DNA of 64,000 bases from Roseimicrobium sp. ORNL1 (GCF_011044495.1 NZ_CP049143.1:3782001-3846000), one strand, 5' to 3'; positions 8,342 through 20,700 are shown, numbered from the stretch's first letter. Notes: generated by a model from the letters alone, not told the origin. Numbers and translations are program-made.

Positions 8342-8983
8342 TCAGTATTCCGTGATGGCTCCAGTGTGGGCGTTGAGCACCAGCGTGCGGAAATTCGCGG
8401 GCAATCTCCCTGGCGCGCGTTCAAGGTCGACCGCCAGCGCGAGAGTAACACACCATTTAGGAGCGGTAGTGACTTTGGGAAGCGTGGTGCCTCCTCCGGG
8501 CTTGAAGGCGAAGAGCGGCGGCGTGGCATCCTCGTCGTCCACATCATCGGGGCTCGCGAGTGGGGTAACGTGCAGCAGGGTGGAGTAGATATCATTCGCC
8601 ATCATCACCGTGGACGGATCGAGTCGGTGTGCCTCACCCAGAGGGCGCCACTTGCCGGTGGTGCGGTCGGGCGCCAGCAGCTGCCAGGCGCGGTATTGTT
8701 CCGCTGCGTCGAGGTCGGATTCATCTTGGAGTTTGAGAAAGCGGATGCCGATCAGCCGGTTTTCCCTCGCGGCCAGTTGCGCGGCATAGGCGAGTTCATT
8801 GGTGAAGCGCATGGTGGAGGAAGTGAGCTGCTGCGCAGCAACGACATGACCGACGGAAACTGACGCGAGCACGAGCAGGATTCCCATGATCGAGACCACG
8901 AGCAGCAGCTCGATCAGAGTAAAGGCGCGGGTCGCTCGGCGGGCGTGTCCGTCCGGGCATGGGGATGCAGGTCTAGTCTTCAA
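8342..8983 (-). CDS. Verru_Chthon cassette protein D (pseudopilin-like)
   Basis: Last gene of the cassette. A TTG start at 8983 is proposed: it begins MKTRPAS, leaves a short basic leader before the pilin-type motif AFTLIELLLVVSIMG, and overlaps the stop of gene C by 11 bp (no ATG is available nearby). The prepilin peptidase site and hydrophobic N-terminal helix (about residues 21-45) place it with type IV pseudopilins. The 213-residue remainder is globular and specific to the cassette (TGKWRPLGEAHRL). Its order behind A, B and C matches the known Verru_Chthon arrangement. Function of the family is not established. Confidence 0.85.
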   Translation of the reverse strand: MKTRPASPCPDGHARRATRAFTLIELLLVVSIMGILLVLASVSVGHVVAAQQLTSSTMRFTNELAYAAQLAARENRLIGIRFLKLQDESDLDAAEQYRAWQLLAPDRTTGKWRPLGEAHRLDPSTVMMANDIYSTLLHVTPLASPDDVDDEDATPPLFAFKPGGGTTLPKVTTAPKWCVTLALAVDLERAPGRLPANFRTLVLNAHTGAITEY

Positions 8984-10085
8984 GGCTGGAGGAGAGCTTG
9001 GCCGCCGGTATCTGGACGGCAGTGGAAAAGACGCGGAAGTTGAGCTTGCGCTGGCCCAGCTCGGCTTCGAGCCGCTGGAGGTCCTGCTCATAGGCTGCAG
9101 ACTTCTGAAAGAGCGTGTTATTTACCAACCCAGTGAGTTCCTGGGCGAGCGCGTCCGCCTTCGCGGCGTCGAATGCGCTCCACTGGCGTTCATCCAAGGC
9201 GATGAGGGTGAGCCGCAATACCGGAGGAAGCTGGTGACGGGAGCGCGTGGCTTCGGTGGAAGTCTCCGGCCACTGGTAGCGTCGGGTGTCGTAGAGGTAG
9301 TTGGGCGCGGCATCGGTGCTCGCTCCGGTATTTCCGGTGGTGGCTGGCCATACGGGCTGGATGAGTACGGCCAGGACATTTTCCGCTACCGGCTGGGAGT
9401 CCTCTTCGAGCGAGTCACGAAACCACCGGTACAAGGCGTCCCTGCCGGTCTGCGCTTCCACCCACGGCACGGGCATGCTGCCACCCTTGGAATCGGCGAC
9501 CACGCCATAAAGCATCAGCCTTTCCGTCGGCTGGCGGAACTCCATGAGACGGAAACGCTTCTTCTCCGGGTGGGCGATGTCGGGCCCTAGAAAGTCGGGG
9601 CGGCGTGGCAGGTCGCTCTCATATTGCGCATACCAGCCCCAGCCGTTCAAAAGGTTCTCCAGCGACGAGGCGGATGCAGTGGCGCTGGTGTCGAGGGTTT
9701 CCCCGAGCGGCGCCTGAAAAAAGACGGCATGTCCCGCAGTGTGCTGAGCATCGGGAAGGAGGGCGGCTGCGGGCCCGCTTACGTAATGCAGCTCAGACTG
9801 GCGCTGGTAGAGAGTGGGGTTTCCATTGCTGTCCAGCTTGTACCCCCAGTAGGAATTCAGTGTCACCTGCGAAAGACGCCGGGCAATGGCCTCAAATGCC
9901 GCGCGCGACTCGCGGAACTCGCCGACACGTGCCCTGGCCCGGCCCCAGGTGCGCTGGGTGTCAGACAGCACCTGCGCGAGGAAGAGCATGAGCACGGACA
10001 GCACCGTCATGGAAACCAGCAGTTCCACCAGGGTGAAGCCGCGCGCTGCCGCCACTCGCCTCAATGATCCGGGGTTCTCATTCAT
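8973..10085 (-). CDS. Verru_Chthon cassette protein C (pseudopilin-like)
   Basis: A 370-residue protein that opens with a prepilin-type leader and helix (ARGFTLVELLVSMTVLSVLMLFLAQVL, about residues 15-40), then a region with AFEAIARRLSQVTLNSYWGY, the characteristic feature of cassette protein C in my knowledge of TIGR02599. The rest is a large globular domain (SELHYVSGP, MPVPWVEAQTGRDALYRWF, LRLTLIALDE). It is preceded by gene B with a 25-nt gap and overlaps gene D. Expected to be an inner-membrane pseudopilin, with assembly by a type II secretion or type IV pilus machine encoded elsewhere. Confidence 0.92.
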   Translation of the reverse strand: MNENPGSLRRVAAARGFTLVELLVSMTVLSVLMLFLAQVLSDTQRTWGRARARVGEFRESRAAFEAIARRLSQVTLNSYWGYKLDSNGNPTLYQRQSELHYVSGPAAALLPDAQHTAGHAVFFQAPLGETLDTSATASASSLENLLNGWGWYAQYESDLPRRPDFLGPDIAHPEKKRFRLMEFRQPTERLMLYGVVADSKGGSMPVPWVEAQTGRDALYRWFRDSLEEDSQPVAENVLAVLIQPVWPATTGNTGASTDAAPNYLYDTRRYQWPETSTEATRSRHQLPPVLRLTLIALDERQWSAFDAAKADALAQELTGLVNNTLFQKSAAYEQDLQRLEAELGQRKLNFRVFSTAVQIPAAKLSSSLED

Positions 10086-10110
10086 AACAGAGTTCGTTTG
10101 ACGGCCCGGG

Positions 10111-10611
10111 TTAGTTCACCGCGTATTTGTCCATCTGTGCTACGAGGGTCTGCGCCTTGCGGCAGGTTTCCGGTTTGGCCAGGGCCGCAGTGGGGTTGGG
10201 ACTTTCCGTCATGAGCATCTGCACGGACTTCAGCCGCGGATTGGTTTGCTGCATGCCCGGCAGCACCGGCGCGTCGCTCACGGTGACGCGCACGGTGAAG
10301 ATGGCACTGGCGTCGCCATCTTTGACGCGGGTACCCTGGCCGTCGAAGATGTAGTCCTTGCTTCCGCCGCTCGTCTGCTGTTGCAGCACCTCGCTCCACT
10401 CCCGCATGCGGTAGTCCGCGGCGATTGCCTGCACAATGCGAGCCTCCGCGGCCACGTTGGCGGACTCGCGCAGGGCATCCAGGGAAAGAGGAATCATGCC
10501 CACGAGGGTGACGATTACCGAGGCGGCGATACCCACGGCAACCGCGGTTTCCGCGAGCGAGAATCCCGCCGAGGATTTTTTGGAGGCAGGTCGTTGGGGT
10601 TTCGTATTCAT
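10111..10611 (-). CDS. Verru_Chthon cassette protein B (pseudopilin-like)
   Basis: A 166-residue protein with a short basic leader and the segment AGFSLAETAVAVGIAASVIVTLVGMIPLSLDALRES, a prepilin-like helix with the diagnostic Glu after the cleavage site. Cassette protein B is the member with this length and the GMIPLSLDALR continuation. The C-terminal part (AIFTVRVTVSD) resembles a minor pseudopilin beta domain. The ATG overlaps the end of gene A by 4 bp, so translational coupling is likely. Confidence 0.92.
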   Translation of the reverse strand: MNTKPQRPASKKSSAGFSLAETAVAVGIAASVIVTLVGMIPLSLDALRESANVAAEARIVQAIAADYRMREWSEVLQQQTSGGSKDYIFDGQGTRVKDGDASAIFTVRVTVSDAPVLPGMQQTNPRLKSVQMLMTESPNPTAALAKPETCRKAQTLVAQMDKYAVN

Positions 10612-13600
10612 GGCGCAAAGGTTTTTCTTCCGATCACACGGAAGCGGTAGTAGTCGTCCAGCGAACCATCCTGGTCCGGATTGGCGATGAAGTCGGGCAG
10701 GCTGGGATCATTGGGATCCAGGTAGCGCTCGATGGTGGCGGATCCGCGCTGCTCGGCGGCGATGATGTCGGTCTCTTCGTCCCATTCGGCGGGCCCGGTG
10801 GAGCGCGCTTTTTTGAGCACCTGCACACGGTAGTGCACCTGGTAGATGTTGGACTTGGTGGTGAGGCGCGGGTAGAGCTGGTTGTAGGGGGATTCGCGCG
10901 TGTTGTCGCCCGTCAGCTCGAAGCCATCTTTCTGGGTATTGAGGTTGCCGTTCCACCACTCAGTCATTTCATCGTACTTCGGAGACTTGCTGGGTTTGCC
11001 ATCGGAGCGCGGATAATAGGGCGAATCCTCGGAGCTGGTCTTGGTCTTGGGTTTGGGCACCAGGAAGATGTCGCAGATCTCAGAGGCGGAACGGAAGATG
11101 TCGCCCTGTTCGAAGCGGCGTTGGAAGCCCTTGACCGTCTCCTCGGCATTCACCTCATAGACGGTGTCGTATTTCAGCCAGTTTTCCCAACTCTTGTAAC
11201 ACTCCTCCAGTTGGGCCGGGCTGTGTGCAATGGTGGTGCCGTCCTTACACCAGGTAATTTCATGAGGAAGGGCATTGATGCGCACACTGCGCAACGCCGC
11301 ATGCAAGCCTGTGGCCCGTTCGATATACGAGAAGGGCATGATCTGGCTGTTCATGTTGACCTTGCCCGCGGTGGAAAGCGGCTCGCTGATGGCATAAGGC
11401 TCCACGACGGGCATCCAGAACAGATCCAGCATCAAGTGATCGCGTGGCGCTTTGAAGCCATAGTGATCCGTCACCGCGGGATCCGCGGTGGAGGCACGTG
11501 ACCGTGAAGGTGGATTCGGGCAGAAGAGCAGGGTCTGCCACGGGCTCACCTTGTTCGAGTTCGCGGGAATGGGATGCACGCCCGTGGGCAGCGAGCCAAA
11601 AGCGACGGCGGAACAGATCTGCCGATTGGGTGCGTAGGTTCTGCCGGAGTTCTCTTCAACATAACCGTCACGGGCGAAGTAGCCTTTCATTGGCCCGGTG
11701 GTGTCCCCCGTGATGCCCGTGTCATCCGGCTTGTTGATGTACGGACCATCTTCAATGCGGCCCATGCCATTGTCCCAGTCTCCAGGACGCCCCGTGCCGA
11801 TGGCATTGTAGGCGCCGTCCAAACGATAAGGTGTTGCCGGCTGGCAGTCCTGCCAGTAGGCCACATCTTTGAGAAGACCATAGGCTTTATCAACCTTCGT
11901 AGGCGAGCTGATGACGTAGCCCGCCATTTGCCAGGTATGCTGCCTGCCCTGCGTGCCGGTAGTGAGATACGACGCTTCAAATCCACGCCCGTAGTGTCCG
12001 GTCCACGCCGTCCCTGCGTGACGGAGGGACTGAGCCTCCTCCTTGGTGGCGCTATCGTAGTCCGCATGTTTCGTGTAGTAGTCGGGCGTGATCTCACGCA
12101 TGGCACACATTACCCGGAAGTCGCCCTTGGCTGGATTCGTGGCACTGGTCACCACGGAGCGCACCGTGTCCCCAAGAAGCAGGAGATAGTTTCGCGGGTC
12201 TTTTTTGTTCAGCCGCTCCTGCAGACTCATGTACACTTTGGCGTCCTCCCAATTGTTATGCGGAGCTCGGTTGGAATCCCAACGCAACTTCGGCACGGGC
12301 CACATACCCGCAGGTTTGGGGAAATTCAGGGTGGCCGTCTGGATGAGCGTGGAGTCGTTCAATTGCCCTGGCGGGCCGGCACCCAGGTGAATCTCCACCG
12401 TGATGGAACCGCCGGAGAACTGGAACTTGTCGGCGGTGGATACATCGATCTCCTGACTCACAAAGGGAAAGGAGTTCGTTTCATCCGCACCCGTCCCACC
12501 CGGCGCCACGTCCTTAACGCTCCCACTGGCTTTGTAGAATTGCGCGTGCATCGAGGTGTAGGCCGTGGAGTGCCCCCCGTCGCTGGCAGACCCGGCGGGC
12601 ACCCAGGAACGGTTGACGGCACTGGCCGGAAATCCGAGCGGCTTCCCATTGGCCGTCCATCCTTCCAAACCCTTGATGCGGTAGCGCACATTGGGCGTGT
12701 AAGGCGGCATGCCCACCACCGGGGTGAATGGCTGTAGCACCACAAAGGCCCGCATTTTCTTCGTCTTGTCCGCTTTGTTGTCCTTGGGAGCCTTGTCGAC
12801 GGGTTGATTATTACCTGTAGTGGGATCCTTTTCCATCTCCACCTCGGTGGCCATGAATACCACGGACGCCTCGATGATCGTGGGATAGCGGCCAAACGCC
12901 TTGAGCTTCGTGCCAAATTGCTCGGTGCTCGTACCAGAGGTGACGACCGGAACCGCGGAGGCTTCGGCAAGGAAGGTGGCATTGATGCCGGTATAGACGC
13001 GAGGGGGAATGTAGTGGTACTTCGGCGTGGTATAAGGGTTGGAAGCATTCACCCCCCAGCGGACCAGGTCGAACATGGAGAGCAGGATCTGGTTGCGATT
13101 CAGGGTGCCATACTTCTCATCAAATGTGGCGGCGCCGAATCCTGGCACACCCTTCTTGGTGAGTGTCTGCAGGTAGCCGAAGACCTTCTGATTTTGCGAC
13201 AATGCGAAGTCCGCGGTGGGACTCTGGGATGAGCCCTGCTTGCTCGAATCATTCTCCCAAGTGGTGGCGCGCTGGAAGCAAGCCGTCTGGCCGGCTGCCG
13301 TGGTGCAGAAGGTCAGTAGCTTGTCTTTGGCCGTCCGCTTCGTGGTCTCGGCCTGGATGGGCCAGAGGGAGACGCGCGGACGGTTGAAGACATTCACCTC
13401 CGGCGAGCGGCTGTGTGCGGTGAGAAAGAAGCGGCTCATCTGCAAATCCGCTGCATCTACCGCACCGCCGGAGGGGTTCACCGCGCGCTGGGCGGTTCCG
13501 GCGTTGAAAGTGGAACCATAGAAAAACTCATCCACCGAGGTGAAGAGCCGCTCGCGCTTCATCGGGAGGCCCTCGGCATTGGTGGGCGTCTCCGTGCCTC

Positions 13601-14672
13601 CGCGTGACCCTTCGCCCGCCAGCCCCGGATTGGTCCGCGGGATCAGATCATAGATGCTCTTCAGGTAAGTCTGGTAGCTGGATTTGTTTGCGACCGTGCC
13701 ATCCTTCAGCACGGTGGGAAGCTGAGGTTTGTAGCGATCGTCAAAAGCCTGGAGTACGGTACTGAGACACGTCATGGCCGGATGACCCGGGAAGCGCTGG
13801 AATTCGTTCTGTGCCGGGATGTAGTAGGCAAAATTGCGATCCGACCAGCTCACGGACCGGGGAACATCCCAGGGCGTGCCCTCGGCAGCGGTATTGAGGT
13901 TGACCTTGCAGCTTTCATCATCTGTCCAGAAGGCAATGCGGCCGATGATGGGATTGGCCCTGGTCACGACACTGGCGTCAAAGGTGGCCTTGTTACCGGA
14001 GCCGCCGCTGGGGACCACGAGACGGCCATTCTGCAGCACATAGAGCCAGCGGGCCGGCATGGGCAGCGGTTGCTCCGCGGTAGCGCCCGGCACGGTGGCG
14101 GTTTCCGCAATGCCAAAGCCCGCCACCTTTCCCTTCTTGCCACCCCCTGTGGGATCCTCAAGGGCAGTGGCATCAAGGATGGGATAGACGCGCCTGGTAT
14201 TTCCCTCAGTGTTGATTCGGGCCACTGGCTCATTCAGATCCGTGAACTGCGCACGGGTTTCCTTCCACTTGCTAAGCGTGTCCGCCTCGGCGTTCGCATT
14301 GAAACTCGCTCCCGCTTCGGACATCTTGTCGGAGGAGTAGAGCCGCCATGCTGTATCCAGCCTGGCACGACCTCCTGGTCCTCCGGCCCCCGTGCCGAAC
14401 ACGCGAATCATGCCGGGCTGTGAAGCCCAGGACTTTGTCATCCCCAGGCCTGAGGTGGCCTGCCGGATCTGCCCCATGATGATGCTCACGGGCATGTCCG
14501 AGAGGGTTCGAACCTGAGAGGACTGGCTGAACGCGGACGAGGAACGCGTCTCAGACGAGCCCATGGACAGGAGTGCCAGCACCAGCACCATGAGCAGGGC
14601 CATGATGGCGAGCACCATGACAATGGCCATGCCAGATGGCCTCACTCGCCTGGATGTGAATCGCTGTTTCAT
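10608..14672 (-). CDS. Verru_Chthon cassette protein A
   Basis: A 1354-residue protein that starts with one membrane segment (GMAIVMVLAIMALLMVLVLALLSMG, about residues 14-38) followed by SSETRSS, an arrangement like the PilX/GspK-type first helix. The very long exported remainder has blocks seen in this family, such as RIAFWTDDESCKVNLNTAAEGTPWD, PGHPAMTCLSTVL, and a late region LMLDLFWMPVVEPYAISEPLSTAGKVNMN. GspK-like roles (tip subunit of a pseudopilus) are a reasonable inference, not shown. It sits 32 nt after the autotransporter-repeat gene and overlaps gene B by 4 bp. Confidence 0.92.
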   Translation of the reverse strand: MKQRFTSRRVRPSGMAIVMVLAIMALLMVLVLALLSMGSSETRSSSAFSQSSQVRTLSDMPVSIIMGQIRQATSGLGMTKSWASQPGMIRVFGTGAGGPGGRARLDTAWRLYSSDKMSEAGASFNANAEADTLSKWKETRAQFTDLNEPVARINTEGNTRRVYPILDATALEDPTGGGKKGKVAGFGIAETATVPGATAEQPLPMPARWLYVLQNGRLVVPSGGSGNKATFDASVVTRANPIIGRIAFWTDDESCKVNLNTAAEGTPWDVPRSVSWSDRNFAYYIPAQNEFQRFPGHPAMTCLSTVLQAFDDRYKPQLPTVLKDGTVANKSSYQTYLKSIYDLIPRTNPGLAGEGSRGGTETPTNAEGLPMKRERLFTSVDEFFYGSTFNAGTAQRAVNPSGGAVDAADLQMSRFFLTAHSRSPEVNVFNRPRVSLWPIQAETTKRTAKDKLLTFCTTAAGQTACFQRATTWENDSSKQGSSQSPTADFALSQNQKVFGYLQTLTKKGVPGFGAATFDEKYGTLNRNQILLSMFDLVRWGVNASNPYTTPKYHYIPPRVYTGINATFLAEASAVPVVTSGTSTEQFGTKLKAFGRYPTIIEASVVFMATEVEMEKDPTTGNNQPVDKAPKDNKADKTKKMRAFVVLQPFTPVVGMPPYTPNVRYRIKGLEGWTANGKPLGFPASAVNRSWVPAGSASDGGHSTAYTSMHAQFYKASGSVKDVAPGGTGADETNSFPFVSQEIDVSTADKFQFSGGSITVEIHLGAGPPGQLNDSTLIQTATLNFPKPAGMWPVPKLRWDSNRAPHNNWEDAKVYMSLQERLNKKDPRNYLLLLGDTVRSVVTSATNPAKGDFRVMCAMREITPDYYTKHADYDSATKEEAQSLRHAGTAWTGHYGRGFEASYLTTGTQGRQHTWQMAGYVISSPTKVDKAYGLLKDVAYWQDCQPATPYRLDGAYNAIGTGRPGDWDNGMGRIEDGPYINKPDDTGITGDTTGPMKGYFARDGYVEENSGRTYAPNRQICSAVAFGSLPTGVHPIPANSNKVSPWQTLLFCPNPPSRSRASTADPAVTDHYGFKAPRDHLMLDLFWMPVVEPYAISEPLSTAGKVNMNSQIMPFSYIERATGLHAALRSVRINALPHEITWCKDGTTIAHSPAQLEECYKSWENWLKYDTVYEVNAEETVKGFQRRFEQGDIFRSASEICDIFLVPKPKTKTSSEDSPYYPRSDGKPSKSPKYDEMTEWWNGNLNTQKDGFELTGDNTRESPYNQLYPRLTTKSNIYQVHYRVQVLKKARSTGPAEWDEETDIIAAEQRGSATIERYLDPNDPSLPDFIANPDQDGSLDDYYRFRVIGRKTFAP

Positions 14673-14704
14673 CGTGGTATACGATTTTCTAGTACAGAGT
14701 GATA

Positions 14705-17700
14705 TTACATAGTACTCATAGGGCGGCGGCGGCGATGCGTGACAAGCAACGTAAGGCCGCCCAGCAGGAGGAGAGCCCGGTCAGGCTCAGGCACGACCGC
14801 CACCGCGATGTAGAACCCACTGGCGTCCGCGGAAGTGATCCAACTGAGTCCCGAATCCAGCGTAGGAAGGTCCAGCGTGGTGAAGCCGCCCGTAAACTTC
14901 GTGCCCGCGGTGACACCAGACCAGTCGAGCAACCGCCACTTGTCCCCTTCCGCCCAATCCGTGGCGGAGAAGGTGGTGGTATCCGTGACCTTCAGCGTGC
15001 CGCTGAGGACGATACTGGTATCGCTAAAGAGGAAAAGCTGATCATTCGATGCCGCGGGATTCTCGCCACCGAGATTGTCATAGATATCGAACTCCAGCGT
15101 GCCCAGGAGTGAGATGGTGCCCGCCCCGCTGGTGGCCAGGTCCAGGGTCTCGCTGGCGATGTCACCGGTGTTGCCCACCTCGATCACGCCGCCGCTGTTC
15201 ACGGTGATACTCTGCGTTCCCCCGAGGACTCCCACTCTGCCGATGCCACCCAATCTGCCCGCGGATTCCACAATGACATTTCCCGTACCCGTTGCAGAAC
15301 CGGTGGCATTGTTGGCCAGCAGACGGCCTGCGCTTACCGTGGTGGCGCCGGTATAGGTATTAGCACTGGTAACGGAAACAGAGCCGGCGGTGGTTTTCGT
15401 CAAAGCACCGCTGCCACCGAGGATGCCGCTGACCGTGCCGCTTTGCATCGAATAGGAAGAGGCCGTGATCACACCGGTAGTGCCGGTGATGGAGCCGCTG
15501 ACGAGCGTGAGGCCACCCACCGTTTCGGCATTGGCACCGATGTCGAGCGCACCGCCATTCACGGTCACAGTGCCTGTATCAGCCAGGGTGTTCGTGGCAT
15601 GTCCCAAGGCAAGTGTGCCTCCGGTGATGGACGTGCCCCCGGTGTAGGTGTTCGTGCCCGAAAGGGTGAGCACTCCCGCTCCACTCTTGGTGAGTCCGCC
15701 ACTGGTATTGGCTGCCAGACTGATGGTGCCGGCCGTCGCGGCGGTGGTAGCGCCACCGCCATGAAGTGTGACGGTGAGCACATCACCAACCACATAACCC
15801 GTGCCCGGATTGGTGATCACAAAGCCGGTGACGACCCCGCTGACGACCGTCGCAATCGCCGTGGCTCCGCTGCCGGAACCACCACTGAGGACCACCACGG
15901 GCGTATCGACATATCCGGAGCCGCCATCGGTCACGGCGATGGAACTCACGCCGCTGCCAGTGGGCGCCTGCAGCGGCTGCGCGATGGTGATATCAAAACC
16001 ACCCGAATCGATTTTCGCGCCGCCGCTGTAAACGAAAGCATTGGTGAGGCCGGTCATGAAGGTGGCGTTGGTCGCGTTGGCCTTCAGGGTGCCGCCGTTG
16101 AAATTGAACGTGCCTGTGCCTGCTCCCTTAATCACGCGGTTGGTGGTGATGGTGCCGCCCAGAAGGTTGACCGTGCCGTTGCTGTTGGCCACCTGTCCGA
16201 AGATCAGTCCGTTGACCGCCAGGTTGACGTTTGCGGAATCGGAGACGTTCAGGGTCCCAAGGCCGTTCTCACCTACGAACATGCCACCATTGCCACCCGT
16301 CGCGTTGAAGGTCGCTGTGCCACTGGCATTGTACACCCCGATGGATCCCGCGCCGCCGGCTCCGATGGTCATGCGGTTTGCTGCGAGCGTGATGTCGCCG
16401 TTGCTGTGATTCAAGATGGCGCGGTCATTGTTGAACCCAACCACAAACCAGCTCGCGCTCGCGACCGTGCCACCACTCATAGACATGGCGGCAAAGGCGC
16501 CCGCGCCGCGCCCGAGATGAAACTCACTTCCCGTAGTAATGGCGCCGGAGGTCATCTTCACAAAACCCCGGCTGTTTGCCACCGAGCCCACGGCGATGCT
16601 GGGGCTGGTGTTCTTGGAAGCGTTCAACGTGCCGCCTTCGATGGAGAGTATGGCATTGAGATTTGCAGCGCTTCCCACCGTGACGATCCCAACGTTGGCG
16701 GTATTGGGCGCATTGACCACTCCGCTGATTCTGAGCGTACCTTGATTGACGATGGTGGCCCCGGTGAAGGTGTTCTGCCCGGCAAGTTCCAGCGTTCCTG
16801 TACCCGCCTTGGTCAATCCCAAGCCGGCGCCACTAATGACACCGCCGACGGTCAGGGTGCCTGTTCCTTGAGTGGTCACCGTGCGGTTCGTGCCAAGAGT
16901 CACGGCACCCGTACCGAGATTCAAGTTGTTGGCTCCGCCGAAGATGAAGTCAGCATTCCAGGCCATCGCGTTGTTGGTCCCCAGGGTGACGAGCGAGCCG
17001 CTGGTGTTGTTGATGGTGCCGCCATTGATCGTGAAGGTTCCCGTGCCGAGAGCAGAGTTGCTCGCACCTGTGCCACTGCTGTTGATGTTCAGGGTCGTGG
17101 CTGCGGAGAGCGTGGTGCCGCCCGAGTAGGTGTTGTTGCCCGAGAAGGTGAATGCCCCCGTGCCCGCCAGAGTCAGTGCGCGAGCCCCACTGATGGCGGA
17201 GGTGATGGTGGCGGCGTTGCTGGAGTTGTTCGTCCACGTCTGATTGGAGCCCAGAATGACTTGCTGCGCGGTGATGGAAAGAGCTCCGGCTCCTGCATTA
17301 ATTGTCAGCGCAGTGGGATCCACCAGCGTGAGGGAGTTCGCACCGCCAATGCCCACGGCGTTGGTCGTGGCAATCGTCAATGACCTGATGGCGATATTGG
17401 CGCCCAGGGTGGTATTGTTTTCCAGAGCCGCACCTGTGGCGGAGAAGGTCACTGCCGAAGTACCATCAAGCAATCCACCCACATCGGTGGTTCCGGCGGC
17501 ATCACTGGTGAAGTTGGTGTTGCCGGCATTGTTGGTACTCCAGAAACCGTCCACGTCTCCCTTCCAGTAAGCGACAGGCGGAGCCGTACTGGCCAAGACG
17601 GAGAGTGTCAGCGTATTGCCGCCGGTGACGTTCAAGGCAAGATTGAAGCCAGCCAGCGAAGAACTGTAGAGCTGGAAATTGGCGAGATTGATGCCCGTTG

Positions 17701-20700
17701 CGCCTGTGATCAGATTGTAAGTGCCTGCGCCGTAGCCGGCCAAGTTCAGCAAATTGACGGAAGCAATGCCACTGCTGAACGTGAATGGGCCGCCCGTGAG
17801 CCCAATCGAGTCGCCAGTAGCGCCGAGATCAAAGAAAAGTGAATTGCCCCCGGTGAGTGTCAGCCCGCTGGAGAGAGTCAGCGTGCCCACGGTGCCGTCT
17901 TGCAGGTTGATGGCAGAGCCTGACCCCGCGAGGGTGACCAGACCGGCGATGGAACCGGTGCCGCCAAGCACTCCCGCAGTGCCCACGTTGACACTTGTAT
18001 TTCCAAGCCGCCCATTGATGCGGAGCATGCCGCCCGTGATCTGCGTGGTGCCCGTGTAGGTGTTGATACCAGAGAACGTCTGCGTGCCGGTTCCGGCCTT
18101 GATGATGCTCAGCGAAGATGCCAGCCCATTGCTGATGGCACCACCAAAGGTCTCTGTGCCGGTCCCCGTAAGTGTCAGTGTTGGGGATCCCACCGCGTTG
18201 TTGGAGGTGATGCTCACAGCGGACGCATCGTCCTGCGTACGGAGCAAGCCGGTACTCTGACTGTTTCCATTCAGGTCAATCGTGGTGCCTACGCCCATGG
18301 TCACGGTGCCGGAGCCAAGCACACCGGTGTTCGCGTTGTTCACGATGACGCTGCCTCCAGCGACGGTTAGACCGCCACTGTAGGCGTTGGCGCCGCCGCT
18401 CAAGGTGAGCGCTCCCGCTCCTGCCTTCGTGAAGAGACCGGTGCCGGTGATGTTTCCCGAGAGGGTCGAGGCATTGCCGTTCGTATCGAAGGTGCCCGCG
18501 CCCGTGAGCGTGATGGCCTTGCCGGTGGCAATACCACCTGCAGCCGCCTGCAACGTCCCACCATTGAACGTGATGCCGTTGGTCGTGTCGCCGCCATTGA
18601 TGCCAGCGGTCGAGGCGCGCAGGATGCCTCCATTCAGAGAGATGAGTCCAGTAAAGGTATTGTTGCCGCTGAGATGCAGTGTCCCCGCGCCGGCTTTGGT
18701 CACGGCAGAACCGCTCAATACCCCGGACACCAACAAATCCACCCCGCTCGCAGTCGCACCCTGCGCACTGGTGAAGACGATGGGGCCCGCATCGCGAGCC
18801 ACCACATTCGCGGTGACGGTGGACGTCACCGTGCTGGCGATGGTGGTGATGCCAAAGCCGTTGGTGAAGTTGTAAGCGCCACCCCCGGTCGAAGTCATCG
18901 TGCCCCCGGTCAGGGAAAAGTTGGTCCGGAGGCCCTGATTGCCTGCCGTGGTGTTGTTCAGCGTGCCACCATTGATATTCACCTGGGCTACACGCGTGGC
19001 GTCATTGTTGAAACCCAGGGCATCGACGGCTGAAAGGTTTACCAGGGCTCCGCTGTTAATCGTCAGCGCTCCACGAATAGCCCCGGAGCCACCACCTGCC
19101 GCAAGCGTCAGGGTCCCGGAGTTCACCACCGTGTTGCCAGTGTAGGTGTTGATAAGATTGAAGGTGGCGACACCGCTGAAAGGATCTCCGCCTGCGGCGC
19201 TCAACCCGCCGAACGTCACGCCACCCGCCCCGCTGATGATCCCTGTCTGGGCCAGGTTTCCGTTCCCCGTGAAAGTGACGCCAAAGCCTCCGTTCGTTAC
19301 CGCACCGAGCGAAAGCGTGGTCGTGCCACCGGCGGTAGGATTCACAATATGAAAAACGGGAGCGGCGGTGAACGTAGTCGCTCCTACAGCTACGCCCGCC
19401 GCTCCACTGGTGACATTGCTGCCACCAGCAATCGTCAAACGTTGGGCACCTATGGAAAGTGTGCCCAAGGTGTGTGTTACACCCGCACCCGCGGTCAGAC
19501 GATCAGAGGTAAGGCGCGCATCACCCGTGATGGTGGTGTTGCGGCCAAAGTTTAATGCGGTGTCATTGGCGAGCTGCAGCTCGCCGCCAGCCAGGGACAG
19601 CGTGCCTGCGCCTAGCGCAGACGCGCTCGTAGTGGCCCGGAGCACACCGGAATTCACCGTCGTCGCGCCGGCATAGGTATTCGTGCCCGACAAGACAAGC
19701 GTGCCTGCGCCGCTCTTGGTGAGAGCGCTGGTGCCATTGTTGAGGATCGCCGTGGTGATCGACAGTGCATCGTTCACCCCATCCGTGCGGATCACCAACT
19801 CAGCTCCACTCGCGGCCTGGATTCCCGTGCCTCCACTGATGATGGAACCACCAGCGACATTCTCCGACTTCAAAATGCCGCTCACCGTGAGCGTGGCTCC
19901 GCCTGCCAGCGTGACGTTGTGATTACCATGGATGTTCAGCGTGGTGAAGGTGGTGGTAGCCTGCGCGGTGATGGCGCCGGTGGTCTGCACATGAGTGCCT
20001 GTCAGCGTCGCCCCTCCCACGAAAGTATCCGCACCGGCATCCACTCCGTACTGAAGATCGCGCACAAATCCCGTCGCATCATAGAACGCATACCGGCTGC
20101 CACCGAAGAAGGTGCCGGTGTTCATGAAGGCGCCCGTGGTGACACCCGTGAGGACAATTTTGTTGGTGGTGCCATTGACACCGCCCGACACTACAAAGTT
20201 GCCGGTGGCCCCTGCGGAACGCGCGTAAGACGCAAATGTCAGCGTGGTGTTCCCACTGCCACCATAGGTGGAGGTCACCGTGCCTTCGCCCGTGGTGAAG
20301 GTCAGCGCGCCCATTCCCTGGCTGCTGCCAGCGGCTTCGTTGAATTCAATGGCACCGGTGCCGGTGAAATTGAGCGCGGTGCCCGTGGTGCCATTGAGGG
20401 AACCCGTCGTTCCGTTGCCTACCTTCAGAAGACCGCCACGGATGGTGGTCGCGCCGGTGTAGGCATTCGCCCCGGTAATCTGCATCGTTCCGTTTCCGGT
20501 CTTGAGCAGGGAACCTCCGGTGGTGCTATTCGGAACCCACACCAACCTGGCGGAAACCAGGAGATCCGTATTCGCATTGGCTGTGGCGTCCGCGACATCG
20601 AACGTGATGGTTCCATTGAGCATTACCCCGTTCGCCACGGTGTCCGCCACATCGGTATTGATGGTCGAAGCGACGCTTCCGCGGACCGTCACCGTGTTCG